The notes below the pieces were generated by a model. That model had not been told where the DNA came from. It worked only from the letters and a program-made list of their open reading frames with translations, and did not search any database. From contig DHZF01000088.1 of the NCBI GenBank assembly GCA_002414505.1, forward strand, positions 26,227 through 50,629: DNA of 24,403 nucleotides, written 5' to 3'. How positions within the stretch are numbered: the stretch's first letter is position 1; every line of letters starts with the position of its first letter. Made by a program: the position numbers and the translations under genes. The stretch is from Hyphomonas sp. UBA5111. Lineage in GTDB: Bacteria > Pseudomonadota > Alphaproteobacteria > Caulobacterales > Hyphomonadaceae. This document shows positions 1 through 8,397 of the stretch, one piece after another.

Positions 1-938
1 TCAATTGTCGCGATCAGTTTTTGGGCAGCTAACGTGGCCATTAGCTGAACTGGCCGCCGAATTGTTGTTAACGACGGAATGATTTGGGCAGCCAACTCAT
101 GATCGTCAAACCCCGCAACTGATAAGTCTGCAGGAACGGTCAGGCCCAACTCTCTTGCGGCATTGACCACGCCGATCGCCATTTGGTCGTTACTCGCAAA
201 AATTGCCGTCGGTCTCTGAGGTGCGCCCAACAATTCCCGGCCGGCCTTGACGCCCGATTCAAAGGTGTACGCCCCCCGAATCAGCAAATCCGGGTCCACC
301 TCAAGATCATGAGACCGTAAAGCGTCGAGATATCCTTCGCGACGCTCCCACGTGGACTTCAAACCCTTCGGACCGCTGATATAACCAATCCTGCTATGGC
401 CGGAGTTGATGAGATACTCCGTCATCTGCTTCGCCCCACTACGTTCGTCGGAAATGACAAGGCGGTGCGGCTCATCAATCTGGGCGGCTGCCAGGCGCAC
501 ACAGGGAACGCCATTCGCCTCCAGCTCTTCCGCAATGGCGTCCATCTCGGAAATGGGCGGCGGTAGAATAACTCCGTCAATTTGGGCTCGGGACACGAAA
601 TTTATTATCTGATCAACCAGGTTCGGATCCGTCCGGTCGCTGGGGCGAATGACAAGCTCATACCCCTTTTCAATGCAGACGCTGGAAATGCCGCGAATGA
701 CAGATTCCATGAAGAAGGGGTCAGGATTGTCGTAGACCAAACCGATCAGATAGGAGCGGCTAGCAGCAAGCCCGCGAGCTTGCGGGTTAGGCTGGTATCC
801 AAGCTCACTTATGATCCGCTGGACTTTCTCCCGCGAAGATTTCGCGACCACCGGCGACTCGTTCAGCACTCGCGACACCGTACGTTTCGATACGCCAGCA
901 AGTCGCGCCACATCATTTATGGTAACTTTTTCCCGCAT
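1..938 (-). CDS. LacI-family transcriptional regulator (C-terminus cut by window edge)
   Basis: Reading the minus strand from the ATG at 938 gives an open frame of 312 codons that runs off the left edge with no stop. The start MREKVTINDVARLAGVSKRT is a typical LacI helix-turn-helix, followed by the hinge region near residues 45-62 (RVLNESP, then NPQARGLAA). The rest is a periplasmic-binding-protein-like effector domain (SYLIGLVYDNP, VILPPPISEMD, IFASNDQMAIG, VAGFDDHELA, PSLTTIRRP). Family members bind a sugar or sugar derivative and release an operator. It is divergent from the TonB receptor gene, and a LacI-type palindrome lies just before that gene, so it probably controls the receptor-GH10-uxaA group. 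The effector cannot be read from sequence; galacturonate-, xylose- or rhamnose-derived ligands are all possible. Only about the last 20-30 residues should be missing. Confidence 0.93.
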   Translation of the reverse strand, partial: MREKVTINDVARLAGVSKRTVSRVLNESPVVAKSSREKVQRIISELGYQPNPQARGLAASRSYLIGLVYDNPDPFFMESVIRGISSVCIEKGYELVIRPSDRTDPNLVDQIINFVSRAQIDGVILPPPISEMDAIAEELEANGVPCVRLAAAQIDEPHRLVISDERSGAKQMTEYLINSGHSRIGYISGPKGLKSTWERREGYLDALRSHDLEVDPDLLIRGAYTFESGVKAGRELLGAPQRPTAIFASNDQMAIGVVNAARELGLTVPADLSVAGFDDHELAAQIIPSLTTIRRPVQLMATLAAQKLIATI

Positions 939-1462
939 TTCACCTTATATTTCATATATGTAAGATAGACGGTTTCTCGTCGAGATATCGCCCCATAATA
1001 GGCTTCGGTATAGGCTTCCATGCGCCTGCTACCAAGCACTTTAGCTGGGGTCGTGGCGCAATCAAAACCCCAATACTGCCGCACATGCGCGCTGATTTCT
1101 GCGACTGCACGAACAATTTGTGCGCTCAACACGAGCTTGCCACTTCTGAACGCAACCCTGAACAATTATCCGCCAAGGCCAAGAACATCCGACCAACCGG
1201 GTTTTCATGGCACGTATTGAGTCGCAGACAAACAGAATGGCGCAAGTTGCGCGTCGCCACAGGCCTCCCGGAATTTTCTCTTCTGCGGACCATTAGTCAG
1301 CGCTTTAGCTGAAGCCAGGACCCCTGAAAATACGGACCGAATATTGACTTTTTATCGAAGCTAATTTTTGCATTTACATTTTACGCCACCGGTGGCACAA
1401 ATGCGCAAAAGAACACTAGGTGCACCAATGCACTGGCTAGAATCAATACCGGGAGGAAACCA
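939..1462. promoter_or_regulatory. Divergent intergenic region between lacI-type gene and TonB receptor gene
   Basis: This 524-base stretch contains no credible gene. The short frames in it lack a ribosome site, recognisable residues and consistent coding character. It holds a LacI-type palindrome at 1385-1396 and an AT-rich tract at about 1340-1380 that includes TTGACT (1344-1349), a possible -35, without a well-spaced -10. A 9-base direct repeat ATAGGCTTC occurs at 998-1006 and 1010-1018. It most likely carries the two divergent promoters. Confidence 0.6.
1384..1397. promoter_or_regulatory. LacI-type operator
   Basis: GCCACCGGTGGC at 1385-1396 is a perfect 12-base palindrome centred on CG. 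Over 1384-1397 it fits the general LacI-family pattern TGNNANCGNTNNCA at all fixed positions but the first. It lies 66 bases before the receptor ATG, beside the divergent LacI-family gene, which is where a repressor site is expected. That this LacI protein binds here is an inference. Confidence 0.65.
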
Positions 1463-4400
1463 ATGAAGACTCGATTTTCACCACTATTGCGCTCTGCATC
1501 GACTATCGCCTTGGCGTGCGTCGTTCTCGCTCCGATGCAATCATTCGCCCAAGAAGAGCCCCCCCTTGAGGAAGAAAGCACACTAGAGACTGTCACCGTC
1601 ACGGGGTCGCGTCTGGCCAATCGCGGCTTCGAAGCACCGACGCCGGTCAATGTCATTGGAAGGGAAGAGTACACACTTTCGGGCACAGAAAGCCCGGAGA
1701 ACCTCCTTCTCTATACGCCGCAATTCGGCGGCAACCAGCTTGAAGGTCCGACAGCGAACACGGCCCAAGCCGGTCAGCCACTGGGCACGTCAACGTTGAA
1801 CCTTCGGAACTTCGGCGCGACGCGTAACCTCGTGCTCGTCAACGGCCGCCGCTTCACAATTTCGGGTCCGGCGCTGACAACAGACATTAACACCATCCCA
1901 GCCGCGCTAATTGAGCAGACTGAAGTTGTTACCGGTGGTTCGTCGGCGGTTTATGGCTCGGATGCGATCACTGGTGTCGTCAACTTCATCATGCGTGATG
2001 ATTTCGAAGGTGTGGAACTGAATGCGCAAGTGAGCGCCGACGAGCACACATCGTCTCCCACTTACACGTACGATCTGACGTTCGGCGGTAATCTGGACAA
2101 TGGCCGCGGGAATGTGGTCGCATCCCTCGGGTATCAAGACCGGACCGCCATTGGGATCAAAGAGCGTGGCGGCTGGGCATATCCGTCCCGGGACTCAGGT
2201 TGCGTCACCGCCGATTCGTATAGCGAGACACAGCGGGGCGTGCCACTTTCCGTTCCCTCCGGCCTCTCCTGTGTGGAAGCTGGGGGCCGTATGGGGTGGA
2301 TTCAGGGTGGATCCAGCGCTGTCCCGAATGGCCGCATCGGGAATTTGCCAACGTTTGGGTCCGGTGATGCTGAATGGGATGCCGCGCTCGTCGCGGCCGG
2401 CCTTCAGGACATGACATCGCTCGGCGCCATTTTTGATGATGCGGGAATGAGCGTGCGTCCGTTCAGCGATCCGGCTGACCGGTTCGACTTCGGCGACACC
2501 TCCTACTTGGTCACTCCGCAAAAGCGCTGGATGGGCAATGTTTTCGGTCACTACGACATCAACGACAAAATGACCGGCTATATGGAGCTGCACTACTCCA
2601 ACAATGTCTCGGAAATGCAGATTGCTCCGACGAATATTACGGGAAACCTGCTGGTCGATGTCGACAATCCGTACGTTTCGGAGGATGTGCGCAACCTCTT
2701 CAGACTGCTGGATGAAAGGGAAACTGGCACGACGACAGTGACGCAAGGTCTGGCAACGATGACAACCACACCAAACGACGGCATCGCGGTCATCAACTAC
2801 AATCGGCGGTTCAGCGATCTGCCACCGCGTAACGCACAAGGGGATCACTCGACGTTTAGGACTGCGGTGGGTGTTCGCGGTGACCTCGGGGACTTTTCGG
2901 ACTCGATGTTCCGGGAAATGTCCTACGATGTTTATTATACTTACGCCCGGACTTCAGAGAGCCAGCTTCAGATCGGCTCGGTTTCCAAAAGCGCCGTGCT
3001 TCAAAACCTGCTTTCTGTAAATGGTGCAGACCCTGTTCTAAATCTCTTTGGACAGAACATCTCCGAAGCGGGTGCCGACGCGATCCTGATTTCCTCGAAC
3101 TCAAAGATCGTGGCTGAGCAGGAAGGCATGGCAGCGGCCATTACCGGCGTCGCTTTTGACATGCCCGCCGGCCCGGTCGATTTTGCCCTCGGCACCGAAT
3201 GGCGCAGCTCAGAATCCTCATATGTCCCCGACCGCTTCCTGAGCTCCGGTGACGTATCGGGGTGGAACTCCGCCAATCCAACTTCGGGCTCAAGCTCAGT
3301 GGCAGAAGTCTTCGGCGAAATTCGCGCACCTATCGTTGCCGATGCGCCTGGCTTCGAACGTTTGAGCGTGAATGGCGCTTTCCGCTACTCGGACTATGAT
3401 CTGGAAGGCGTCGGCGGCGTCTGGACCTATTCGACCGGCGCAGAATGGGCACCGACTACAGACCTGACACTCCGGGGCCAGTTCCAGCATGCGATCCGTG
3501 CACCAAATGTCGGCGAATTGTTTGGAGGGCGCGGTTCGGACGGCCCGATCGCACAAGACCCTTGCTCCTCCATGCAGCCAGTCGATCAGCAAACGGCAGC
3601 CGTACGCGACATTTGTATTGCGACCGGCGTCCCTGCTGGCTCGGTGTTTGACGTAACCGTACAGCCGTCGCCATTTGTACAACAGATCCGTGGCGGCAAT
3701 CCGGATCTCGATACCGAGAAGTCAGATACGACGACCTTAGGTCTCGTTTATCAGCCGAGCTGGATCGATGGCCTCGGCATAAGTGTCGACTACTTCTCGA
3801 TCGAGCTGGAAGACGCGATCGCCACGCTTGGTGGCGGTGGGGTCCAGAACGTTCTCGACCTCTGCTACAATGTTCTTCAGGATGCTAGCAGCGTCTACTG
3901 TCAGGCCATCAACCGTGACCCGACAACTGGCGAAATCTCCGGGCCCGATTACGTTCTGACAACTTATGCCAATATTGGGGGCCTGAAGACGTCGGGCGTC
4001 GATTTCGAAGCCCAATACTCCTTCCAGACGGATTGGGGGCTGTTCGGCCCCAGTGACTGGCGGTTCGGAACCAACTGGACCTACACAGATGAATTTACCA
4101 TCACGCCGATCCAGGAACTCCCGGACATCACCAATGAGTGTGTGGGCGCTTGGGGCGGCACGTGCGGTCAGCCGATTCCAGAACTCAAAGGCGTAACACG
4201 CCTTACCTGGAACACCGGTCCGGCAACGATGTCGCTGGCGGCTCGCTATATTGGCGAAGTCACGACCGACAGGATCATTGTCCCACAGCGCAAAGGCGAG
4301 AGCCATCCTGACTATGCGGATATCAGCAACCCAACGATCGACAGGACGGTTTATTTTGACCTTTCAGGAAGCTACCAGCTGCTGGAGGGCACCCGCCTGA

Positions 4401-4510
4401 CTGCCGGTGTACGTAACCTCATGGACGAGGATCCAGAGATCGGCGCTCCGGTCCAGACGTATGATCCGCTGGGGCGTTCATTCTTCCTAAGTGTTAACAC
4501 CAAGTTCTAG
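1463..4510 (+). CDS. TonB-dependent outer-membrane receptor, probable oligosaccharide importer
   Basis: The 1015-residue product has a Sec signal peptide (about residues 1-29, ending QSFA) and a TonB-box-like stretch at 41-50 (LETVTVTGSR). The plug domain covers roughly 55-180, with the motifs TLNLRNFGATRNLVLVNGRR and VVTGGSSAVYGSDAITGVVN. A long beta-barrel region ends in phenylalanine (VNTKF), the usual outer-membrane assembly signal. The start is set by GGGAGG at 1451-1456. This subfamily, common in Caulobacter and sphingomonads, imports glycans and other large nutrients using TonB energy. It is the first gene of a plus-strand group with a xylanase and altronate dehydratase, so a plant-polymer oligosaccharide is the likely cargo; the exact sugar cannot be read from sequence. 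A strong hairpin follows the stop. Confidence 0.93.
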   Translation: MKTRFSPLLRSASTIALACVVLAPMQSFAQEEPPLEEESTLETVTVTGSRLANRGFEAPTPVNVIGREEYTLSGTESPENLLLYTPQFGGNQLEGPTANTAQAGQPLGTSTLNLRNFGATRNLVLVNGRRFTISGPALTTDINTIPAALIEQTEVVTGGSSAVYGSDAITGVVNFIMRDDFEGVELNAQVSADEHTSSPTYTYDLTFGGNLDNGRGNVVASLGYQDRTAIGIKERGGWAYPSRDSGCVTADSYSETQRGVPLSVPSGLSCVEAGGRMGWIQGGSSAVPNGRIGNLPTFGSGDAEWDAALVAAGLQDMTSLGAIFDDAGMSVRPFSDPADRFDFGDTSYLVTPQKRWMGNVFGHYDINDKMTGYMELHYSNNVSEMQIAPTNITGNLLVDVDNPYVSEDVRNLFRLLDERETGTTTVTQGLATMTTTPNDGIAVINYNRRFSDLPPRNAQGDHSTFRTAVGVRGDLGDFSDSMFREMSYDVYYTYARTSESQLQIGSVSKSAVLQNLLSVNGADPVLNLFGQNISEAGADAILISSNSKIVAEQEGMAAAITGVAFDMPAGPVDFALGTEWRSSESSYVPDRFLSSGDVSGWNSANPTSGSSSVAEVFGEIRAPIVADAPGFERLSVNGAFRYSDYDLEGVGGVWTYSTGAEWAPTTDLTLRGQFQHAIRAPNVGELFGGRGSDGPIAQDPCSSMQPVDQQTAAVRDICIATGVPAGSVFDVTVQPSPFVQQIRGGNPDLDTEKSDTTTLGLVYQPSWIDGLGISVDYFSIELEDAIATLGGGGVQNVLDLCYNVLQDASSVYCQAINRDPTTGEISGPDYVLTTYANIGGLKTSGVDFEAQYSFQTDWGLFGPSDWRFGTNWTYTDEFTITPIQELPDITNECVGAWGGTCGQPIPELKGVTRLTWNTGPATMSLAARYIGEVTTDRIIVPQRKGESHPDYADISNPTIDRTVYFDLSGSYQLLEGTRLTAGVRNLMDEDPEIGAPVQTYDPLGRSFFLSVNTKF

Positions 4511-4537
4511 GAGCCTCCCCCTGGTCCTGGTGCGAAA

Positions 4538-4563
4538 GGGTGCGGCCGGAAACGGCCGCACCC
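4538..4563 (+). terminator. Intrinsic-terminator-like hairpin after the TonB receptor gene
   Basis: A perfect 11-base-pair GC-rich stem (GGGTGCGGCCG at 4538-4548 pairing with 4553-4563) closes a GAAA tetraloop. It starts 27 bases after the receptor stop. The following tract (TATTTGC) is only weakly U-rich, so it may attenuate read-through into the GH10 gene or stabilise the receptor mRNA 3' end rather than stop transcription fully. Confidence 0.75.
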
Positions 4564-4696
4564 TATTTGCAAAACTGATGTGCGGGTGTGCGAATTTAAA
4601 AATCCCACCCCACTGATCGCACCTACAGAGACAAAATAAATCCCGATCCACACCATGAAGTAATCTCCCAAATATTACGTATACTCAGGAGGAAGC

Positions 4697-5827
4697 ATGA
4701 CCTATCTCTCACGCCGTCAAACCCTCGCTCTCATGGGAGGCGCGGCCATCTCCCCAGCGATGGGCGGATGTGCGCAGATCTCCCCAAGCACCCGCGCTGT
4801 TGAAACTGCTTCGGCACCTTCCCTGGGCGAACTGGCAGCGGAAAAGGGGCTGCGCTTTGGGTCGGAGATCAATTACACCCAGCTAAGCGATCGGCCCTAT
4901 ATCGATATTTTCACCCGCGAATGCTCCGTCATGGTGCCTGGCAATGAACTCAAGATGTACACCATCGAAGATGAGCCGGGCGTGTGGAACTTCGAGCCGG
5001 GCGACACTCTCGCCGCCTTCTCGCAAAGCAATGGCATTGGCATGCGCGGCCACACCCTTTTATGGAACTATCCCCGCTGGCTGCCGGACTGGGTCAATGC
5101 CCAGGAATTCGAGAGTTCCGACGAAGCCGCGCAGTTCCTGACAGACTATATCAGCCGGGTCGCCTCCCATTATTCGCCTCATGTCTATTCCTGGGACGTC
5201 ATTAATGAGAGCTTCAATGACACAACCGGAGAGTTACGGGAATCGGTCTTCAGCAACGCCATGGGCTGGGACGTCATTGACCATTGCTTCCACGTCGCCA
5301 AGGCCAGTGCCCCAAATGCGAAACTCATCTACAATGACTATATGTCCTGGGAGGACAAGAGCGCCAATCACCGCGCCGGGGTCCTGAAACTGCTTGAGCG
5401 CCTGCTGAAGAACAATGTACCCATCGACGGGCTTGGCGTGCAGGCCCATATTATGCTCGACCCGGAAATACCATTTACGAGTCAAAAGCAAATCGCCTGG
5501 AGCAATTACCTTAAGGAGATTTCAGACATGGGACTGGATCTCCTGTTCACTGAGTTCGATGTCAATGACAGGCTTTATGACGCCGACGACGCGACAAGGG
5601 ATGCGGAGATAGCCGCATATGGAAAGGACTATATGGACATCGCCTTCGCCAACAGGAGCACGACCGATTTTCTGCTCTGGGGCATGGCGGATCAGTATAG
5701 CTGGCTGCAGAATTTCCGAAAGGAAGGACAGCCCCCAGCCCGCGCCCTGCCCTATGACGTGAATTACAATCCGAAGCCGTTGCGCGAAGCAATAGCGGCT
5801 TGCCTCAAGGGGGCTCCGGCACGATAG
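4697..5827 (+). CDS. GH10 endo-beta-1,4-xylanase, exported lipoprotein-like
   Basis: The 376-residue protein is a GH10 (beta/alpha)8 glycosidase that cleaves internal beta-1,4-xylosyl bonds with retention. Visible motifs are NELKMYTIE (83-91), RGHTLLW (117-123), YSWDVINE with acid/base Glu171, GVQAH (247-251), FTEFD with nucleophile Glu286, and LLWGMADQYSW near the C-terminus. Both catalytic glutamates are present and the length suits a single-domain GH10 with no carbohydrate-binding module. The N-terminus has a twin-arginine motif (SRRQTLALMGG) and a possible lipobox (AMGGC, Cys25), suggesting Tat export and membrane anchoring. AGGAGG at 4687-4692 fixes the ATG. It lies between a TonB receptor and uxaA, and a xylanase next to rhamnose and galacturonate genes hints at a mixed hemicellulose-pectin substrate. 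Confidence 0.93.
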   Translation: MTYLSRRQTLALMGGAAISPAMGGCAQISPSTRAVETASAPSLGELAAEKGLRFGSEINYTQLSDRPYIDIFTRECSVMVPGNELKMYTIEDEPGVWNFEPGDTLAAFSQSNGIGMRGHTLLWNYPRWLPDWVNAQEFESSDEAAQFLTDYISRVASHYSPHVYSWDVINESFNDTTGELRESVFSNAMGWDVIDHCFHVAKASAPNAKLIYNDYMSWEDKSANHRAGVLKLLERLLKNNVPIDGLGVQAHIMLDPEIPFTSQKQIAWSNYLKEISDMGLDLLFTEFDVNDRLYDADDATRDAEIAAYGKDYMDIAFANRSTTDFLLWGMADQYSWLQNFRKEGQPPARALPYDVNYNPKPLREAIAACLKGAPAR

Positions 5828-5855
5828 ACCGGGTCCGAGTAACAGAAAAGAATAG

Positions 5856-7367
5856 ATGGCACATACTTCCCCTTCGCTCATTATCATCCACCCCGATGAC
5901 ACCGTGGCCGTAGCGATCGAGGAGATTGCCGCGGGTGAATGCGTTACCGCTGGTGATCTCAACCTCACGACACGCTCGACCATCCCGAAGGGTCACAAGG
6001 TGGCGTTGAGAGACCATCAGACGAGCGACAGCGTAATAAAGTATGGCCATCCCATCGGCCGGATTACCGAGCCGGTGAAAACCGGCGGGCATGTGCACAG
6101 CCACAATATGGCGACCGCTCTCGGCTCGGGTGAAAGCTACCAGTATAATCCGGCAGTGAAAGAACCTCCACGCGCCGTACCAGCCGAAACGTTTCAGGGG
6201 TACGCTCGCCCTTGGGGCGAGACGGGCACTCGGAACGAAATATGGGTCCTGAACACCGTCGGCTGCGTGAACCGGGCAGCGATGGCCGTCGCAAAAGCAG
6301 GCAACGAGATCATCGCCGAGCGTGGCCTGCACAATGTCGATGGCGTGCATGCGTTTTCCCACCCCTTCGGGTGCTCACAACTTGGCGAGGATCTGGACCA
6401 GACGCGGGATATCCTGCGCGCATTGGCGATGCACCCGAATGCGGGTGGTGTGGTCATCATGGGGCTTGGTTGCGAGAACAACAGGCTGGACCAGCTGCTT
6501 GAGGGTATTCCGCCGGCGCGCCGGACACGAATTGTCTCCTTCAACGCACAGGAGGTTTCCGACGAGGAGGAGAGCGGACGCGAAGCCATTGAGGCCCTTC
6601 TTGAGGTCATGAAGGATGATCGACGAACTCCATGTGCCGCCTCGGCGCTGAGACTGGGCATGAAATGCGGAGGATCGGACGCCTTCAGCGGCGTCAGCGC
6701 CAATCCAATTGTCGGTCGCATGACGGACTATCTTACTGATCGCGGCGGCATGGTCTTTCTAACCGAAGTCCCGGAGATGTTCGGCGCCGAGCAGCAATTG
6801 ATGAACCGCGCTGTAAATCAGAATGTGTACGGCCGCATCGTGAGCATGATCGAAGAATTCAAGAATTACTTTATCAGCCACGGCCAGCCGATCTACGAAA
6901 ACCCTTCTCCCGGCAACAAGGATGGCGGCCTTACCACGCTTGAGGAGAAGTCCCTTGGCGCTGTGCAAAAAGGCGGCAAGGCCCAGGTCACCGATGTGCT
7001 CGGCTATGCCGAAAAGGGAGCCCGCAGCGGCCTCAACCTCATCAATGCGCCAGGTAATGACGCGGTTTCGTCAACAGCCTTGACCGCCGCCGGCGCGACA
7101 ATCCTCTTGTTCACCACAGGACGGGGCACGCCCCTTGGCTTTCCTGTCCCCACACTGAAAATCTCCTCCAACAGTGGACTTGCAGCGCGCAAGCCGGGAT
7201 GGATTGATTTCAATGCTGGGGCATTGGTTGATGGCGAGAGAGAGATGGAAGCCCTTGCGGCGGATCTCTGGGCAACGATCCTGCGTGTCGCCTCAGGCGA
7301 GTTGACGCGTAATGAAGAGAATGACTATCGGGAAATCGCAATATGGAAAAGGGGCGTCACGCTTTAG
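5856..7367 (+). CDS. uxaA: Altronate dehydratase (UxaA family)
   Basis: The 503-residue product matches the UxaA/GarD dehydratase architecture. An N-terminal SAF domain (about 1-90, with GGHVHSHNM) is joined to a catalytic region with TVGCVNRAA (Cys137), HPFGCSQLG (Cys173), GLGCENNR (Cys206) and KCGGSDAFSG (Cys271), the conserved iron/substrate-site segments of the family. UxaA removes water from D-altronate to give 2-keto-3-deoxy-D-gluconate in the galacturonate isomerase pathway. Length is close to the E. coli enzyme. It starts 28 bases after the GH10 stop with only a weak A/G-rich ribosome site, so it is probably co-transcribed. No uxaC, uxaB, kdgK or kdgA is in the window. A related aldonate substrate such as galactarate is less likely but possible. 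Confidence 0.88.
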   Translation: MAHTSPSLIIIHPDDTVAVAIEEIAAGECVTAGDLNLTTRSTIPKGHKVALRDHQTSDSVIKYGHPIGRITEPVKTGGHVHSHNMATALGSGESYQYNPAVKEPPRAVPAETFQGYARPWGETGTRNEIWVLNTVGCVNRAAMAVAKAGNEIIAERGLHNVDGVHAFSHPFGCSQLGEDLDQTRDILRALAMHPNAGGVVIMGLGCENNRLDQLLEGIPPARRTRIVSFNAQEVSDEEESGREAIEALLEVMKDDRRTPCAASALRLGMKCGGSDAFSGVSANPIVGRMTDYLTDRGGMVFLTEVPEMFGAEQQLMNRAVNQNVYGRIVSMIEEFKNYFISHGQPIYENPSPGNKDGGLTTLEEKSLGAVQKGGKAQVTDVLGYAEKGARSGLNLINAPGNDAVSSTALTAAGATILLFTTGRGTPLGFPVPTLKISSNSGLAARKPGWIDFNAGALVDGEREMEALAADLWATILRVASGELTRNEENDYREIAIWKRGVTL

Positions 7368-7378
7368 GCTGACGCCCC
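7351..7378. terminator. Bidirectional terminator overlapping the uxaA stop codon
   Basis: A perfect 9-base-pair stem (GGGGCGTCA at 7351-7359 with 7370-7378) closes a 10-base loop that contains the uxaA stop codon. Four A residues precede it on the plus strand, so the minus-strand transcript reads stem then UUUU, a good intrinsic terminator for the GH43-like gene ending at 7401. It lies between two convergent genes and can serve both. Confidence 0.75.
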
Positions 7379-7400
7379 CATCTTTCCAAAGTGACGCGCC

Positions 7401-8366
7401 CTAGTCGACCGCCTTCAGCTTTTCCAGCTCGGCACGGCTGATCTTCAATACGGTGCCGTGACGCGTGCCTTCCGGGAAGGTCAGTTGATCGCTGATGTTT
7501 TCCCAATGGATAAGGTCATCGGAGCGCGCACCCATCATCCGGTGCTCCATATACGCATCATAATAGACGTAGAACTCATCGCCTATTTTTGTGGCGGTAG
7601 GTCCTTCCACCCACACACCCTCCGGCGAGAAAGGCGGGGATGCCGGACCCCACGGGCCTTCCGGATTGGCGGCAATGGAGATGCGGATATTCTTTTCCGG
7701 TTCGGGGCGCTTTGTCTCGTCCTTGAGGAACATGATGTACCTCTCCCCGTCTTTCAGAATCGACCCATCGATCGAAACGAAGCCGCCATCATAAAAAAGT
7801 GCCGTGTCCGTATAAGTCTTGAAATCCTTGGTCTTGACGTAATAAACGCGGTGATTGATGCCCTTGTTTATGGTCGAACGGATATCGCCGCGGTCAGCCG
7901 TTTCGGGAAATTTTCCGGGAACAGCGGAAGACCAGAAGATAATATACTCTCCGGTGTCTTCACTATAAAATATCTCCGGTGCCCAGCTGTTCATGACTTC
8001 TGGCTCATGCGCCATGACCGGCAGCATTTTCTGCTCGGTCCAGTGAATAAGGTCATCGGAGTGCGCGATACCGATATTGTTCTCCCACCAGCCGGTCGTC
8101 CAGACCATATGATAACGACCGTCCGGCCCCTGGATGATGCAGGGATCGCGCATCAGCTTGTTACCCACCTTCGGCGTGAGGAAGGATTTGTTGTCCCTAA
8201 GACCCTTCCAAGTCAGCCCGTCCTCACTATAGGCAAAATGCAGGCCGGTCTCCCCGTCATTCCTGAACGAGGAGAACAGCAGCACCTGGTCTTGCGGCAA
8301 TGTCTGGGCACAGGCGCTGCCTGATATGCCGGCCACCATTGCCATGGACAATAACAGTTTCCTCAA
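7401..8366 (-). CDS. GH43-like five-bladed beta-propeller glycosidase, exported
   Basis: The product has 321 residues with a Sec signal peptide (MRKLLLSMAMVAGISGSACA). I place the start at the TTG at 8364-8366 because AGGAG lies 7 bases upstream and the signal peptide begins there. A longer frame from 8444 would overlap the upstream gene and spoil the signal. The fold resembles GH43: LMRDP (Asp74), MNSWAPEIF (130), SIDGSILKD (Asp200) and VEGP (Glu254, the usual catalytic-acid position), with repeated blade motifs SDDLIHWT and SDDLIHWE. GH43 enzymes are mostly exo-acting alpha-L-arabinofuranosidases, beta-xylosidases or galactosidases on plant side chains, by inversion. The specificity here is unknown. 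It is the second gene of a minus-strand pair, 31 bases after the large glycosidase-like gene. Confidence 0.78.
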   Translation of the reverse strand: MRKLLLSMAMVAGISGSACAQTLPQDQVLLFSSFRNDGETGLHFAYSEDGLTWKGLRDNKSFLTPKVGNKLMRDPCIIQGPDGRYHMVWTTGWWENNIGIAHSDDLIHWTEQKMLPVMAHEPEVMNSWAPEIFYSEDTGEYIIFWSSAVPGKFPETADRGDIRSTINKGINHRVYYVKTKDFKTYTDTALFYDGGFVSIDGSILKDGERYIMFLKDETKRPEPEKNIRISIAANPEGPWGPASPPFSPEGVWVEGPTATKIGDEFYVYYDAYMEHRMMGARSDDLIHWENISDQLTFPEGTRHGTVLKISRAELEKLKAVD

Positions 8367-8397
8367 TGTCTCTCTCCTCTTTGATAATCTTCTGCCA

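Noticed and set aside
998..1018. Direct repeat ATAGGCTTC with 12-base period
   Set aside because: Two short copies only, no further copies in the window, and no clear relation to a promoter; too weak to call an operator.
2195..2848. Minus-strand open frame of 217 codons inside the TonB receptor gene
   Set aside because: It is fully covered by the receptor coding frame, has no family motifs, and resembles other antisense shadows.
7458..8324. Plus-strand open frame of 288 codons opposite the GH43-like gene
   Set aside because: The minus strand encodes signal peptide, blade repeats and catalytic residues; the plus frame shows none and has no ribosome site.
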